Source: GWF2-33-9 sp964500435
GTDB lineage: Bacteria; Bacteroidota; Ignavibacteria; Kapaibacteriales; UBA2268
Assembly (NCBI GenBank): GCA_964500435.1
Contig: CAZCNL010000004.1
Span: 121,299 to 185,298, forward strand
Length of the DNA: 64,000 nucleotides
Direction: 5' to 3'
The position numbers and the translations under genes were made by a program. Positions 8,262-17,084 of this stretch are shown here, piece by piece (within the stretch, counting starts at the first letter, position 1; each line of letters opens with the position of its first letter). A model generated the notes under the pieces. The model did no database searches. It was not told where the DNA came from and saw nothing but the letters and a program-made list of their open reading frames with translations.

Positions 8262-8969
8262 ATGAAATATCTTATTCTTTTTGATATTGATGGAACACTC
8301 ATTAATCTGAAAAAAGGTGTTGCTGCTCCTATTTTTTTTAAAGCCATTAAAGAAGTTTTAGGTTTAGAAATAGATTCAAATATACATATTGATTTTGCAG
8401 GAAGAACTGATTACGGAATTTTGAGCTACATCTTTAAATCACATAATTTTTCAACTGAAATTGAACATCAAAAGATGGAAGAAATATATGAAAAGATTTT
8501 TGAAGATTTCAAACAATTACTTTCATCCGATTCAATTAAAGTACTCGATGGTGTTCCAAGATTACTCAATCTTCTTTCGCAAAATCAAGATTTGAAATTG
8601 GGATTAGTAACGGGTAATTTCAAAAAAAATGCACTTTTGAAATTGGAAATGTGTGGACTTGATAAGTATTTTTCTTTTGGAGCTTTCGGTGATTTTTTAC
8701 CAAATAGATTGGATTTACCGAAAATCGCACTGCAAAATGCAAATTCATTAAACGGAAACATTTTCAAAAATAAGAATACACTTGTCGTAGGTGATACTCA
8801 TAGAGATATTCAATCCGCAAAGCATAATAAGATGAAATCACTTGCAGTGTCGACTGGTGGTTCAAATTATTCTGATTTGATAAAATTCGAACCTGACGCT
8901 ATTTTCGAAAATTTTGAAGACTCATTAAACGTTTATAACACAATCCTTTCTTTATTTAAAAATAATTAA
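8262..8969 (+). CDS. HAD superfamily phosphatase, Gph/PGP-like
   Basis: A 235-residue haloacid-dehalogenase hydrolase of subfamily IA. Motif I is LFDIDGTLIN (residues 4-13, nucleophile Asp and acid/base Asp), motif II is LGLVTGNFKKNA and motif IV is VVGDTHRDIQSAK. A helical cap lies between motifs I and II, as in phosphoglycolate phosphatase. The true substrate cannot be read from the sequence; phosphoglycolate or another small phosphoester is possible. It sits 11 bases after ssb and 3 bases before cmk, so it is probably co-transcribed. Confidence 0.85.
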   Translation: MKYLILFDIDGTLINLKKGVAAPIFFKAIKEVLGLEIDSNIHIDFAGRTDYGILSYIFKSHNFSTEIEHQKMEEIYEKIFEDFKQLLSSDSIKVLDGVPRLLNLLSQNQDLKLGLVTGNFKKNALLKLEMCGLDKYFSFGAFGDFLPNRLDLPKIALQNANSLNGNIFKNKNTLVVGDTHRDIQSAKHNKMKSLAVSTGGSNYSDLIKFEPDAIFENFEDSLNVYNTILSLFKNN

Positions 8970-8972
8970 ACT

Positions 8973-9665
8973 ATGAATCAAGGTATCATTATAGCAATTG
9001 ACGGACCTGCTGGCTCGGGCAAATCTACAACAGCAAGACTTGTAGCACAAAAACTTGGTTATTTATACATCGACACTGGTGCTATGTACCGGGCTGTTAC
9101 ACTTGCTTGGCTTAATGCAAAAATTGAATTAACCGAAGAAAATGTTGCCCATCTTTTGGATACAATTAAAATTGAATTAAAACAAGGTCAAAATCAACAA
9201 ATCGTTTTATTAAATGGCATTGATGTCAGCGATTCAATACGTCAACCAGAAGTCACAAAATATGTCAGCCCAATTAGTGCTATGAAAAATGTTAGAGATT
9301 TTCTTGTTGCACAACAAAGAGAAATTGGTAATTATGGTGGTGTCGTAATGGATGGTCGTGACATTGGTACTGTTGTATTCCCGAATGCTGAGCTCAAAAT
9401 TTTTCTGATTGCAACACCTGAAGAAAGAGCAAAAAGGCGACAAAAGGAACAATTGGAAAAGGGAATTAATCAGGATTTCGAAAGTATTTTAAAATCGATT
9501 ATTGACCGAGATAATTATGATAGTACACGTGAAATAAGCCCACTGCGTAAAGCTGAAGATGCTATTGAGCTTGACACAACTAACCTTTCAATTAATGAAC
9601 AATGCGAATTTGTTGTCGAAAAAGCTAAAAAAATAATTTCTCGTTTCAATAGATTTTGTGGTTAA
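8973..9665 (+). CDS. cmk: Cytidylate kinase
   Basis: Phosphorylates CMP and dCMP with ATP in pyrimidine nucleotide metabolism. The 230-residue protein has the P-loop GPAGSGKST (residues 11-19), the conserved YIDTGAMYRAVTLAWL, the NMP-binding insertion region and VVMDGRDIGTVVFPNAELKIFL, all typical of Cmk. The C-terminal region has IDRDNYDSTREISPLRKAEDAIELDTT, the usual family ending. It begins 3 bases after the HAD gene and its stop is one base before the likely ATG of the dprE1-like gene. Confidence 0.97.
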   Translation: MNQGIIIAIDGPAGSGKSTTARLVAQKLGYLYIDTGAMYRAVTLAWLNAKIELTEENVAHLLDTIKIELKQGQNQQIVLLNGIDVSDSIRQPEVTKYVSPISAMKNVRDFLVAQQREIGNYGGVVMDGRDIGTVVFPNAELKIFLIATPEERAKRRQKEQLEKGINQDFESILKSIIDRDNYDSTREISPLRKAEDAIELDTTNLSINEQCEFVVEKAKKIISRFNRFCG

Positions 9666-9666
9666 A

Positions 9667-10980
9667 ATGAAAAAGCAAATTTCTGGTTGGGGCAATTTCC
9701 CTTCAGTTATTTCAGAAATCTCTCAAGAATATAACTATAAAGTTATTCAAGAATTAATTTCGGGTTCCAAAGAAATTATAGCAAATGGACTTTTTAGAAG
9801 TTATGGCGACTCTGCTTTGCTGCACACATCTTTTTCTTCTATGAAATTGAATAAATTTATTGAATTCGATGAAACTAATGGTATAATTCGTTGCCAATCA
9901 GGTGTAAGTCTTGCCGATATTTTAAAAATTATTGTTCCGAAAGGCTGGTTCTTACCTGTAACTCCAGGGACAAAATATATTACAATTGCTGGTGCTGTTG
10001 CTTCAGATGTACACGGCAAAAATCACCATAAAGATGGAACTTTTGGTAATTTCGTTTTACAAATAAAATTAATTCTTCCAAATTCAGAAATTATTACTTG
10101 CTCGAGAAATGAAAATCCCGACATTTTTTTTGCTGCAATTGGTGGCATGGGCTTAATTGGAATTATTTTGGAAGTCACATTTAAGTTGAGAAAAATCGCT
10201 TCAGCTAAGATTATTCAAAAAACAGTAAAAGCTAAATCACTGGAAGCATTATTTGAATTTTTTGAAAAATATTCAAATTATACATATTCTGTTTCATGGT
10301 TAGATACTGTTTCAAAAAATGAAAAAATCGGTCGAGGGTTGCTTTACCTTGGTGAACATTCTGAAAATATTAATAATTTAGATAATACTTTTCCAACTCC
10401 AAAGTTAAGTATTCCCTTTTATTTTCCTAATTTTACTTTAAATTCTTATACTTTGAAAACATTTAACACACTTTATTATAATAAAGAATTTACAGAGGAA
10501 AAAAATTTCGAACTACATTATAACAATTTCTTTTATCCACTCGACAGTATAAATAATTGGAATAGAATTTATGGAAAACGAGGTTTCGCCCAATATCAAT
10601 TCGTAATTCCAAAGTTCAATGCAATCAATATAATTAAAAACATTTTAAAAATTATGCAAGAATATTGTCAATACTCTTTTTTAACGGTCTTGAAACAATT
10701 TGGTAAAGAAAATGACTTTTTTCTTTCTTTTCCTATGGAAGGTTATACACTCGCTATGGATTTTTCGCTAAATCGAAAGAGCTTGGAAATGTTCAAAATA
10801 TTCGATAAAATTATTTTGGAAAATGGCGGTCGACTTTATTTAACTAAAGATTCAAGGATGGATTCACATTTTTTCAAAAAAACATATGCTAACAAACTGA
10901 CTAAATTTTTGGAAATAAAAGAAAAAGTAGACCCAGAAAATAAATTTAAATCATTGCAATCAATTCGGTTGGAAATATGA
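9667..10980 (+). CDS. dprE1: DprE1-like FAD-linked polyprenyl-phosphoribose oxidase
   Basis: A 437-residue VAO-family flavoprotein closely resembling mycobacterial DprE1, which oxidises the 2'-OH of decaprenylphosphoryl-beta-D-ribose. Matching landmarks: FRSYGDSA, LPVTPGTKYITIAGAVASDVHGKNHHKDGTFG (FAD site), NNFFYPLDSINNWNRIYGKRGFAQYQFVIP, SFLTVLKQFG and LTKDSRMD. The Lys of LTKDSR matches DprE1 Lys418, and the residue exactly 31 positions before it, Cys387 in M. tuberculosis, is Ala here (TLAMDF). I chose ATG 9667, one base after the cmk stop, over the in-frame GTG at 9658. The stop overlaps the reductase start (ATGA). Substrate is inferred from similarity; no UbiA-type phosphoribosyltransferase is in the window. 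Confidence 0.85.
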   Translation: MKKQISGWGNFPSVISEISQEYNYKVIQELISGSKEIIANGLFRSYGDSALLHTSFSSMKLNKFIEFDETNGIIRCQSGVSLADILKIIVPKGWFLPVTPGTKYITIAGAVASDVHGKNHHKDGTFGNFVLQIKLILPNSEIITCSRNENPDIFFAAIGGMGLIGIILEVTFKLRKIASAKIIQKTVKAKSLEALFEFFEKYSNYTYSVSWLDTVSKNEKIGRGLLYLGEHSENINNLDNTFPTPKLSIPFYFPNFTLNSYTLKTFNTLYYNKEFTEEKNFELHYNNFFYPLDSINNWNRIYGKRGFAQYQFVIPKFNAINIIKNILKIMQEYCQYSFLTVLKQFGKENDFFLSFPMEGYTLAMDFSLNRKSLEMFKIFDKIILENGGRLYLTKDSRMDSHFFKKTYANKLTKFLEIKEKVDPENKFKSLQSIRLEI

Positions 10981-11729
10981 ATAATAATGATAAAACTCAT
11001 CCACTTTGTTTATTAATTGGCGGAAGCTCTGAAATAGGTGTAGCCATTGCATACGAGTTTGCAACAATTGGTTATGACATCGTACTTGCCGGACGAGACT
11101 TGGAATCAATCAATATTATCTCAAAAGATATCGCAATTAGATTTGGAGTCAAGACTTACACGCATTTTGTGGATATATTATCTATTCCATCCCAACAAGG
11201 ACTAATTTCAGCTTTACCTGAAATCCCCGAAGTTGTCATTTTCTCTATTGGAATTTTAGGCAACCAAGAACAAGCTCAAATAGATTTCGAACACGCCAAA
11301 CAAATTATTGATATTAACTTTACTTATCCAATTTTTCTTTTAAATTATTTTGCCAATGAATTTGAAAAAAGAAAATTTGGTTCACTCATTGGTATAAGTT
11401 CAGTTGCTGGCGATAGAGGTCGTAAGTCGAATTATATTTATGGTGCTTCAAAAGCTGCTTTTACTGCTTATTTATCAGGACTGAGAAATAGGTTATCTAA
11501 ATCTAACATTCATATTTTAACTGTTAAACCTGGATTTGTTGCAACAAAAATGACTTCTCACCTAAATCTCCCTTCGAAATTTACTATTACTGCTGAACAA
11601 GTTGCAAAAGATACAATCAAAGCCTTCAAAAGAAAAAAAGATATAATTTATTCTTCTTCAGTTTATAAAATTATTATGTTTGTTGTTAAACATATTCCAG
11701 AGAGAATCTTCAAAAAATTAAGTATTTAA
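10977..11729 (+). CDS. dprE2: DprE2-like short-chain dehydrogenase
   Basis: A 250-residue classical SDR. The N-terminal NAD-binding site is IGGSSEIGVAIAYEFA (residues 13-28), the catalytic Ser lies in ISSVAGDRGRKSN and the YxxxK pair in YIYGASKAAF, followed by VKPGFVATKMTSHL. The SVAGDRGR-SN-YGASKA block closely resembles mycobacterial DprE2, which reduces the 2'-keto intermediate made by DprE1 to decaprenylphosphoryl-arabinose. It overlaps the dprE1-like gene by four bases (ATGA), so the two are probably translationally coupled and act as an epimerase pair. The last residues (KIIMFVVKHIPERIFKKL) suggest a membrane-associated C-terminus. Confidence 0.85.
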   Translation: MNNNDKTHPLCLLIGGSSEIGVAIAYEFATIGYDIVLAGRDLESINIISKDIAIRFGVKTYTHFVDILSIPSQQGLISALPEIPEVVIFSIGILGNQEQAQIDFEHAKQIIDINFTYPIFLLNYFANEFEKRKFGSLIGISSVAGDRGRKSNYIYGASKAAFTAYLSGLRNRLSKSNIHILTVKPGFVATKMTSHLNLPSKFTITAEQVAKDTIKAFKRKKDIIYSSSVYKIIMFVVKHIPERIFKKLSI

Positions 11730-11741
11730 GAAATCGAATGA

Positions 11742-12398
11742 TTATAAATCATAACTACTGAAAATTATAGTTTTTAATTTTTCGTTTGTGTTAAATGAAA
11801 AATAATAAAAATATCTGTCATTTTTTATTGATAATGTTTTGAATGAGTTGGGACTTAACATTTGAAAAAACGTTGAATCTTTAATATTGTCATTAAAATT
11901 GAATTCATTATTTTTTTGAATGTATTTTGTTAGTTGTTGCCTTGTATTTTCAAAATCAGAGTTGAGTTTTATTCCATTTAATGCTATTATTTCAGCAGAT
12001 TTGTTATTATCCAAACTTTCAAAAAGTACTGCTCTGACAAAGGAATTTGTATCAATCGATTGCGAAAAATTTTCTACAAATAAACTCATTTTTACATTTT
12101 CTGCAAGAAAGTTCCATTGCATCAATTGTCCTAATGTATCTCGACTTTGCAATTCTATAAATATACTGTCGGGCTTTCCTATTAAATTCAAAAAATAGTT
12201 GATTTCAATAGGTAATGCAAAATTCCATTCAAATTTTGGTGGAGTTTGTCCAATTAATTTATTAAAACCTTGTTCTCTCGTTTCCTTTGTTATTATTGTT
12301 TGATTTTGCTCGTTCGAAACTTCTTTTTTACACCCTAGAATTGAAAAAAGAAATAAAATAAAAAAGAAAATATAATTTTTAACGTAATGAATTTTCAT
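11742..12398 (-). CDS. Predicted lipoprotein of unknown function
   Basis: A 218-residue protein with a lipoprotein signal: basic MKIHYVKN, a hydrophobic stretch FFFILFLFSI, then the lipobox ILGC with Cys at about residue 23, followed by KKEVSNEQNQT. The mature part is polar and I do not recognise a domain; it alternates short strand-like segments (IEINYFLNLIGKPDSIFIELQ and SLFVENFSQSIDTNSFVRAVLF). It is convergent with the dprE2-like gene and lies just downstream of the large T9SS cargo gene, but a TAATTTTG box in front suggests its own promoter. Probably anchored at the outer membrane or facing the periplasm. Confidence 0.75.
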   Translation of the reverse strand: MKIHYVKNYIFFFILFLFSILGCKKEVSNEQNQTIITKETREQGFNKLIGQTPPKFEWNFALPIEINYFLNLIGKPDSIFIELQSRDTLGQLMQWNFLAENVKMSLFVENFSQSIDTNSFVRAVLFESLDNNKSAEIIALNGIKLNSDFENTRQQLTKYIQKNNEFNFNDNIKDSTFFQMLSPNSFKTLSIKNDRYFYYFSFNTNEKLKTIIFSSYDL

Positions 12399-12424
12399 TT
12401 TCCACTTGCAATGTTTACTAACTT

Positions 12425-12432
12425 CAAAATTA
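12425..12432 (-). promoter_or_regulatory. Predicted -7 promoter box of the lipoprotein gene
   Basis: The plus strand reads CAAAATTA (TAATTTTG on the minus strand), 26 bases upstream of the lipoprotein start, in the 48-base gap after the 1.4-kilo-residue cargo gene. Confidence 0.4.
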
Positions 12433-12446
12433 GTAAATGTAAAACA

Positions 12447-15400
12447 TTATTTCACTATCATTAACTTTTTAGTATTAACTACTCCATTATTATTTATAAT
12501 CAATTGGTAAAATCCTGCATTAAGTTTTGAGACTTCGATTTTAACGCTATTATTATTTGTAATAATTTGATTTGAGTCAAAGGTTATAATTTTACGTCCA
12601 AATTCATCTATGATAGAAATTGTTGAATTTGTTGATAATCCGCCAGTGAAATTAATATTAATAAATGAATTTGATGGATTTGGATAAATTTGAATGTTGT
12701 CGGCATTTCTTTCGTTAACACTTTGTTCATCTTTTATTGCTGCTTTTACATAGTAAAATTGGTCTTGGCTATATTTCAACTCGTCAACTATATTTCCGTT
12801 GATTAAATCAACAATATTTAATATTTCTAATTCTTTTTCAATATTTGATTTCGAATCATAAAATTTAATGGTCAAAGGTTCATTGAACTTTGCACCCTCA
12901 GCAATATCTTCGGTTAAAGGATTATCACCCCAAATTGTAAACGTGGTCAATGGTTGAGAAATTTTTGCCGAGCCTATGATTTCACCGTTTGATAAAACAA
13001 CAGCAACTTCGCCTTCGATAGCTTCATTAGCCGCAATTTCAAGTGAAATATTAGCACTATTTCCCGTTGATTCATATTTTGGTTTGTAATAATTTTCTTC
13101 TGAATTAAATTCTTGAACAATTGGACCGTAATAGAAATTCGTGTTTGGATAAATAAAAGTAACGTTTTCCTTAGTAATAAGTTTGTAACCTTTTCCTGGA
13201 TATAATATTTTAATATCATCTAATCCATTTGCCGGAATGTAACTCTTGCCATTTTCATCTTTTACGAGTAATATTTTATTGGAAATAGATTGAAAAGCGT
13301 CACTTAACTTCATTTGTAACATTGGTAAATATGGAATCAAATACCATTTTCGTTGTTCAAAATTTAACGGATAATCCTCTGTTTGAACTATTTGTCCAGT
13401 TAATGTGAATGTTCTGGTTGATGATGATGATTGCAAAGTAACCTGATAACCGTGAGAAATATTCCAATTGCCAATTTGGTTAATATTATGTGATGGAAAA
13501 TATGTTTCACCATATTGATTTGTTACATATTTGATATAAGTTTTAATATTTGTAAAAATACTTTCCATCGATAATTCATCAGGAATTACATTCGAGGAAA
13601 CTAAATTAATTAAAGTAGGAGATAAAGTTATCGTCAAATTGTTGGACGAAGATAATGATGATAAATAGCTAACTTTATTTGCTGCATATAAGTTAGGAGA
13701 CGAACCGGAATATGTTGTATATTTGGGATTTCCATAATAAACGATACCATTTTGACCATCCCAAATTTTATATAAATAGTTCTCATTCGTTGCAAATCCA
13801 TCTTTGATTTCTGTGTATGGATTATCGCCCCAAACTGTAATAGACAAATTCTTGTTGTTTTCCCATTTCCCTAAACCACCACATTTCAATTTTCCTGCAT
13901 CATTATACCAAATGCTAATGTAATCTCCCGTTGATATCTTTCTTGTTCCAATTTGTGGATTAATCGTATCAGGAACTATGATAAATGAATTTTCACCTGT
14001 TTGTCTATTTACGAACCAATCGCTTGGAGGTGGGAAAGCAGATCCTATTTTTTTAATTTTAAAATTAGCCTTACTCGAATCTTTAATTTTTGGATTATAA
14101 CTATCAACCAACATTATTCTTGCTTCAATTGTACTTGTATCTGGAACTAACCAAGAGTAGCTTCCTAATGTTGAATTAATTGAATCAGCGACCAATTGCC
14201 AATTCCGACCTCCATCATAAGATATCTTAATATCTAATTTCAATGAATTTATTGATGACCATTGTATTATTGAAGGACTCCCTGAAATCACTGTTTCACC
14301 ACCATTTGGCGAAATCAAGACAATTCCATTGCCTACAATATTGAAAGGTTTGATATTTTTATCATTAAATGATGAATTCGTTCCATCAACGATTGTAATA
14401 TAACCGCTATTCGTTTCTATATTTGGTACAATCCATTCATACGTTCCAATAGAAGTTGGAACATTCGATGCAATTGTTTCCCAGCTATATCCATTATTTG
14501 AAGAAAAGAAAATATTGATTTTTTCCGTTGATAAATATTCCCAACTTATATTAACTTTTTGACCAACTAAAAATGTTTCCTGACCGATTGGGTTAAGTAA
14601 TTTCAAACCTTTAATTGTAAATAATGAATCGCTATCATCGTAATAACTTGATTGTTTTGTATCCATTATCCTAACCTTGCAATTTGTTGATGGTGTTTTA
14701 GGAATTCGCCACGAATATACACCAGATAAAGCAGGATAATTGTCAACAATCATAGTCCAGGTATTACCACTATCTATTGAATAACTTAATCTCACATTTT
14801 GGGTACCTGTACTTTCCCAAGTTATCGGAATTACAGTGTCAGCCATATAATTTCCGGAATTGGGCGATGTTATATGTAATCCAATAATTGAAAATAATCC
14901 TAAACTTATCGATGTAAAATCATTTGGATATTCTTTTGAAACAAGTTTAATTTTGCATACTTGAGATGGAGTGGCTGGCACTTGGATACTTATTTGATTT
15001 AACGAAGCCATAACATTAGATGCCAAAATTTTCCAAGACTCTCCAGCATCAGTTGATATAAATATGTTTAATTCATTTAATCCGTTTGATTCCCACCTAA
15101 TTGTCTGAGTGCTATTGATTTGCCATTGCTCACCACTAACAGGAGAAAGTAATTGCAATTTAAAAGTTGATTTATCTGTAATCTGGAAATTATTTGAAAT
15201 TGAAACTTTAGATTTGAAAGTATTGTCATAAATCCGAATTTTACATTGATTAGAATTTACATTTGGCAAAGTGTAATTATAAACGCTATCAGTAGCGGTC
15301 AGATTACTCGAAATCACAGACCAACTTGCTCCATTATCATTCGAAAACTCCAAAGTTGCAGAATTTGAATTGTGTGAATTCCATTTAATTGGCAGTATAG

Positions 15401-16763
15401 TTTGAGAAAGGAATTTTTCACCACCAACGGGATTTGTAATTTCAAATAAGACAATATTAGAATCAATTATCGAAACTAAACCACTTAATCCAAATTCTTG
15501 AGACGTTGTGCTTTTTATTTTAATAACAGTATTTCTATTAATAAAACCAGATGGCACCAACCAATCATAAGAACCAAGACTTGCATTTATATTTCCATCA
15601 ATTGTATTATAATTTGCACCACCATCGGTCGAATATTGCAAAGCAACTTTATCAACACCAAAGCTTGACCAACGGATTGTAACCAAAGAACCTGCATAAA
15701 GTATATTGCCTTGTGTTGGTTCCAAAACTGTTATATATGCATTTGGTACTGTGCACGGGTCTAATCTATATATTTCACCATTATATGTTGCCGCAAGAAG
15801 TCGTCCATCAGGAATAGTCAAAAGAGAACTAATTTGTAAATTAAATAACCCATTATTTAATGGCACCCAATTCAATCCATTGTTTGTTGATAAATAAACA
15901 CCATATCCATTCGTAGACGCATATATATTACTCGTGAAATTATTAATGACAATATCGGTAAATTCCGCATCAGGCAAAGAGTTGCGCTTATACCAATTCG
16001 TTGCACTTGTCGAAGTATAAAAAAGTCCTTGGTCTGTTCCTGCAAGTAAATAAACATCACCATAAGCAAGACTGGTATTTACATAATAATTTGTAATACC
16101 TGTATTAACTGCATTCCAAGGTGAACCGGTAATTTTTCGATAAAGTCCATTTCCTTCAGTTCCAACAATTAAATAATTATTAGGTGTTCTTGAAACTGTA
16201 TTGATATATCTATTAACTAATCCTAAACTCGAATCAGCCCAAGTATTTGTTGCAAAGTTATAAACGAAATAACCATTTTCAGTTCCTGCAGCTAATCCAT
16301 TGAATTGCGAAGCAAGTAAACAATGAACATTTAAATTACTTAATCCAGAATTAATTTCCATCCATTGTGTTTGTCCCACTTTCCGTTGGAAAACTCCACC
16401 GCCTTGCGTTGCCAAAAAGAGATAACCATTCGCATTATAATCTAAATCAATTGCATTAAAATCAGTCAAACCGGAATTGTACGTTATCCATGTTCGTCCT
16501 GTATCAGCAGAAACGTAAACCCCATTATTTTGTGTTGCAGCAAAAATTCGACCATCTACATATAAAATTAAATCGTTGATTTTATCCGCAGGTAAACCAT
16601 TGCTGATTTTTAGCCAATTACATTCAGTTTGAATAAAATTATTATTGCTTTTGGATTTATTAAAAGAATAACTTGCCGAAATATTAAATAAAAAAATTAA
16701 AGTTATTATCGCAAAACCACGCACAAATGAATTAATACAAAAATATTTAGAATTTATTCTCAT
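12447..16763 (-). CDS. Large secreted beta-propeller/repeat protein with T9SS C-terminal domain
   Basis: A 1438-residue exported protein. After a signal peptide (IITLIFLFNISASYSF), residues about 35-340 form BNR/Ycf48-like propeller repeats (for example GRIFAATQNNGVYVSADTGRTW and LLAGTDQGLFYTSTSATNW). Next come six modules of about 90 residues, each opening like ITSPNSGNYMADT-IPITWEST and including a YSTDGGANW-like strand. A unique region follows with two ITVWGDNP-type modules, then a C-terminal sorting domain (IQIYPNPSNSFININ to KKLMIVK) of T9SS type. ATG 16763 is chosen because GAGG lies just upstream; an upstream TTG would extend it by six residues. Function is unknown; adhesion or a surface layer is plausible. 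It has no clear catalytic motif. Confidence 0.88.
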   Translation of the reverse strand: MRINSKYFCINSFVRGFAIITLIFLFNISASYSFNKSKSNNNFIQTECNWLKISNGLPADKINDLILYVDGRIFAATQNNGVYVSADTGRTWITYNSGLTDFNAIDLDYNANGYLFLATQGGGVFQRKVGQTQWMEINSGLSNLNVHCLLASQFNGLAAGTENGYFVYNFATNTWADSSLGLVNRYINTVSRTPNNYLIVGTEGNGLYRKITGSPWNAVNTGITNYYVNTSLAYGDVYLLAGTDQGLFYTSTSATNWYKRNSLPDAEFTDIVINNFTSNIYASTNGYGVYLSTNNGLNWVPLNNGLFNLQISSLLTIPDGRLLAATYNGEIYRLDPCTVPNAYITVLEPTQGNILYAGSLVTIRWSSFGVDKVALQYSTDGGANYNTIDGNINASLGSYDWLVPSGFINRNTVIKIKSTTSQEFGLSGLVSIIDSNIVLFEITNPVGGEKFLSQTILPIKWNSHNSNSATLEFSNDNGASWSVISSNLTATDSVYNYTLPNVNSNQCKIRIYDNTFKSKVSISNNFQITDKSTFKLQLLSPVSGEQWQINSTQTIRWESNGLNELNIFISTDAGESWKILASNVMASLNQISIQVPATPSQVCKIKLVSKEYPNDFTSISLGLFSIIGLHITSPNSGNYMADTVIPITWESTGTQNVRLSYSIDSGNTWTMIVDNYPALSGVYSWRIPKTPSTNCKVRIMDTKQSSYYDDSDSLFTIKGLKLLNPIGQETFLVGQKVNISWEYLSTEKINIFFSSNNGYSWETIASNVPTSIGTYEWIVPNIETNSGYITIVDGTNSSFNDKNIKPFNIVGNGIVLISPNGGETVISGSPSIIQWSSINSLKLDIKISYDGGRNWQLVADSINSTLGSYSWLVPDTSTIEARIMLVDSYNPKIKDSSKANFKIKKIGSAFPPPSDWFVNRQTGENSFIIVPDTINPQIGTRKISTGDYISIWYNDAGKLKCGGLGKWENNKNLSITVWGDNPYTEIKDGFATNENYLYKIWDGQNGIVYYGNPKYTTYSGSSPNLYAANKVSYLSSLSSSNNLTITLSPTLINLVSSNVIPDELSMESIFTNIKTYIKYVTNQYGETYFPSHNINQIGNWNISHGYQVTLQSSSSTRTFTLTGQIVQTEDYPLNFEQRKWYLIPYLPMLQMKLSDAFQSISNKILLVKDENGKSYIPANGLDDIKILYPGKGYKLITKENVTFIYPNTNFYYGPIVQEFNSEENYYKPKYESTGNSANISLEIAANEAIEGEVAVVLSNGEIIGSAKISQPLTTFTIWGDNPLTEDIAEGAKFNEPLTIKFYDSKSNIEKELEILNIVDLINGNIVDELKYSQDQFYYVKAAIKDEQSVNERNADNIQIYPNPSNSFININFTGGLSTNSTISIIDEFGRKIITFDSNQIITNNNSVKIEVSKLNAGFYQLIINNNGVVNTKKLMIVK
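14040..15750 (-). repeat. Six tandem protein modules (about 90 residues each) inside the cargo gene
   Basis: Six successive modules begin with related phrases: VLEPTQGNILYAGSLVTIRW, ITNPVGGEKFLSQTILPIKW, LLSPVSGEQWQINSTQTIRW, ITSPNSGNYMADTVIPITW, LLNPIGQETFLVGQKVNISW and LISPNGGETVISGSPSIIQW. Each then carries a DGG/DAGxSW-like turn and a closing IPKTPSTNCKVRI-like strand. The pattern resembles Kre9/KNH or Ig-like extracellular modules. Divergence between copies indicates old duplication. Ends are approximate. Confidence 0.75.
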
Positions 16764-17084
16764 AATATCCTCAAAATTCAATTTTTATTAAGACATTATA
16801 TTACAAAATACTTGCCAACTTGAATATTTTTTAACTTTTTATCGGATTAATTTAATTTTTTTTTAGTTTTTGTGTTTATATCAACTATTATTTTTATAAA
16901 AAAAATCATACAAATATAAATAAAATCATACAAACTTGAATTATTTAAGCTTTAAAATTAAATTTACTGCTTATATTTTGAAATTTAAAAATTATTTTCG
17001 AGTTTTGTATCAAATTATTCGTTAATTTATAAAACCCAATTATTTTTCTTAATTTTGTAATTTATGTAAAAATTAGAAATTAAA
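16764..17084. other. 321-base intergenic region between divergent genes
   Basis: Very AT-rich spacer between the leftward cargo gene and the rightward glycyl-tRNA synthetase gene. I see a TAATTTTG box for the synthetase (17050-17057) and a looser TATTTTG-like element for the cargo gene near 16804-16810 (minus strand). I find no ORF, RNA-like hairpin or T-box-like leader of recognisable form. Confidence 0.6.
17050..17057 (+). promoter_or_regulatory. Predicted -7 promoter box of glycyl-tRNA synthetase gene
   Basis: TAATTTTG on the plus strand after a T-rich run, 27 bases before the ATG. The leader shows no Shine-Dalgarno of note. Confidence 0.5.

Noticed and set aside
14040..15750. CRISPR-like repeats
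   Set aside because: The repetition is at protein level with divergent DNA and no uniform spacers; no CRISPR array was found anywhere in the window.
16764..17084. T-box or other riboswitch upstream of glycyl-tRNA synthetase
   Set aside because: The T-box core sequence and specifier hairpins are absent; T-boxes are typical of Firmicutes and the region is too AT-rich and unstructured.
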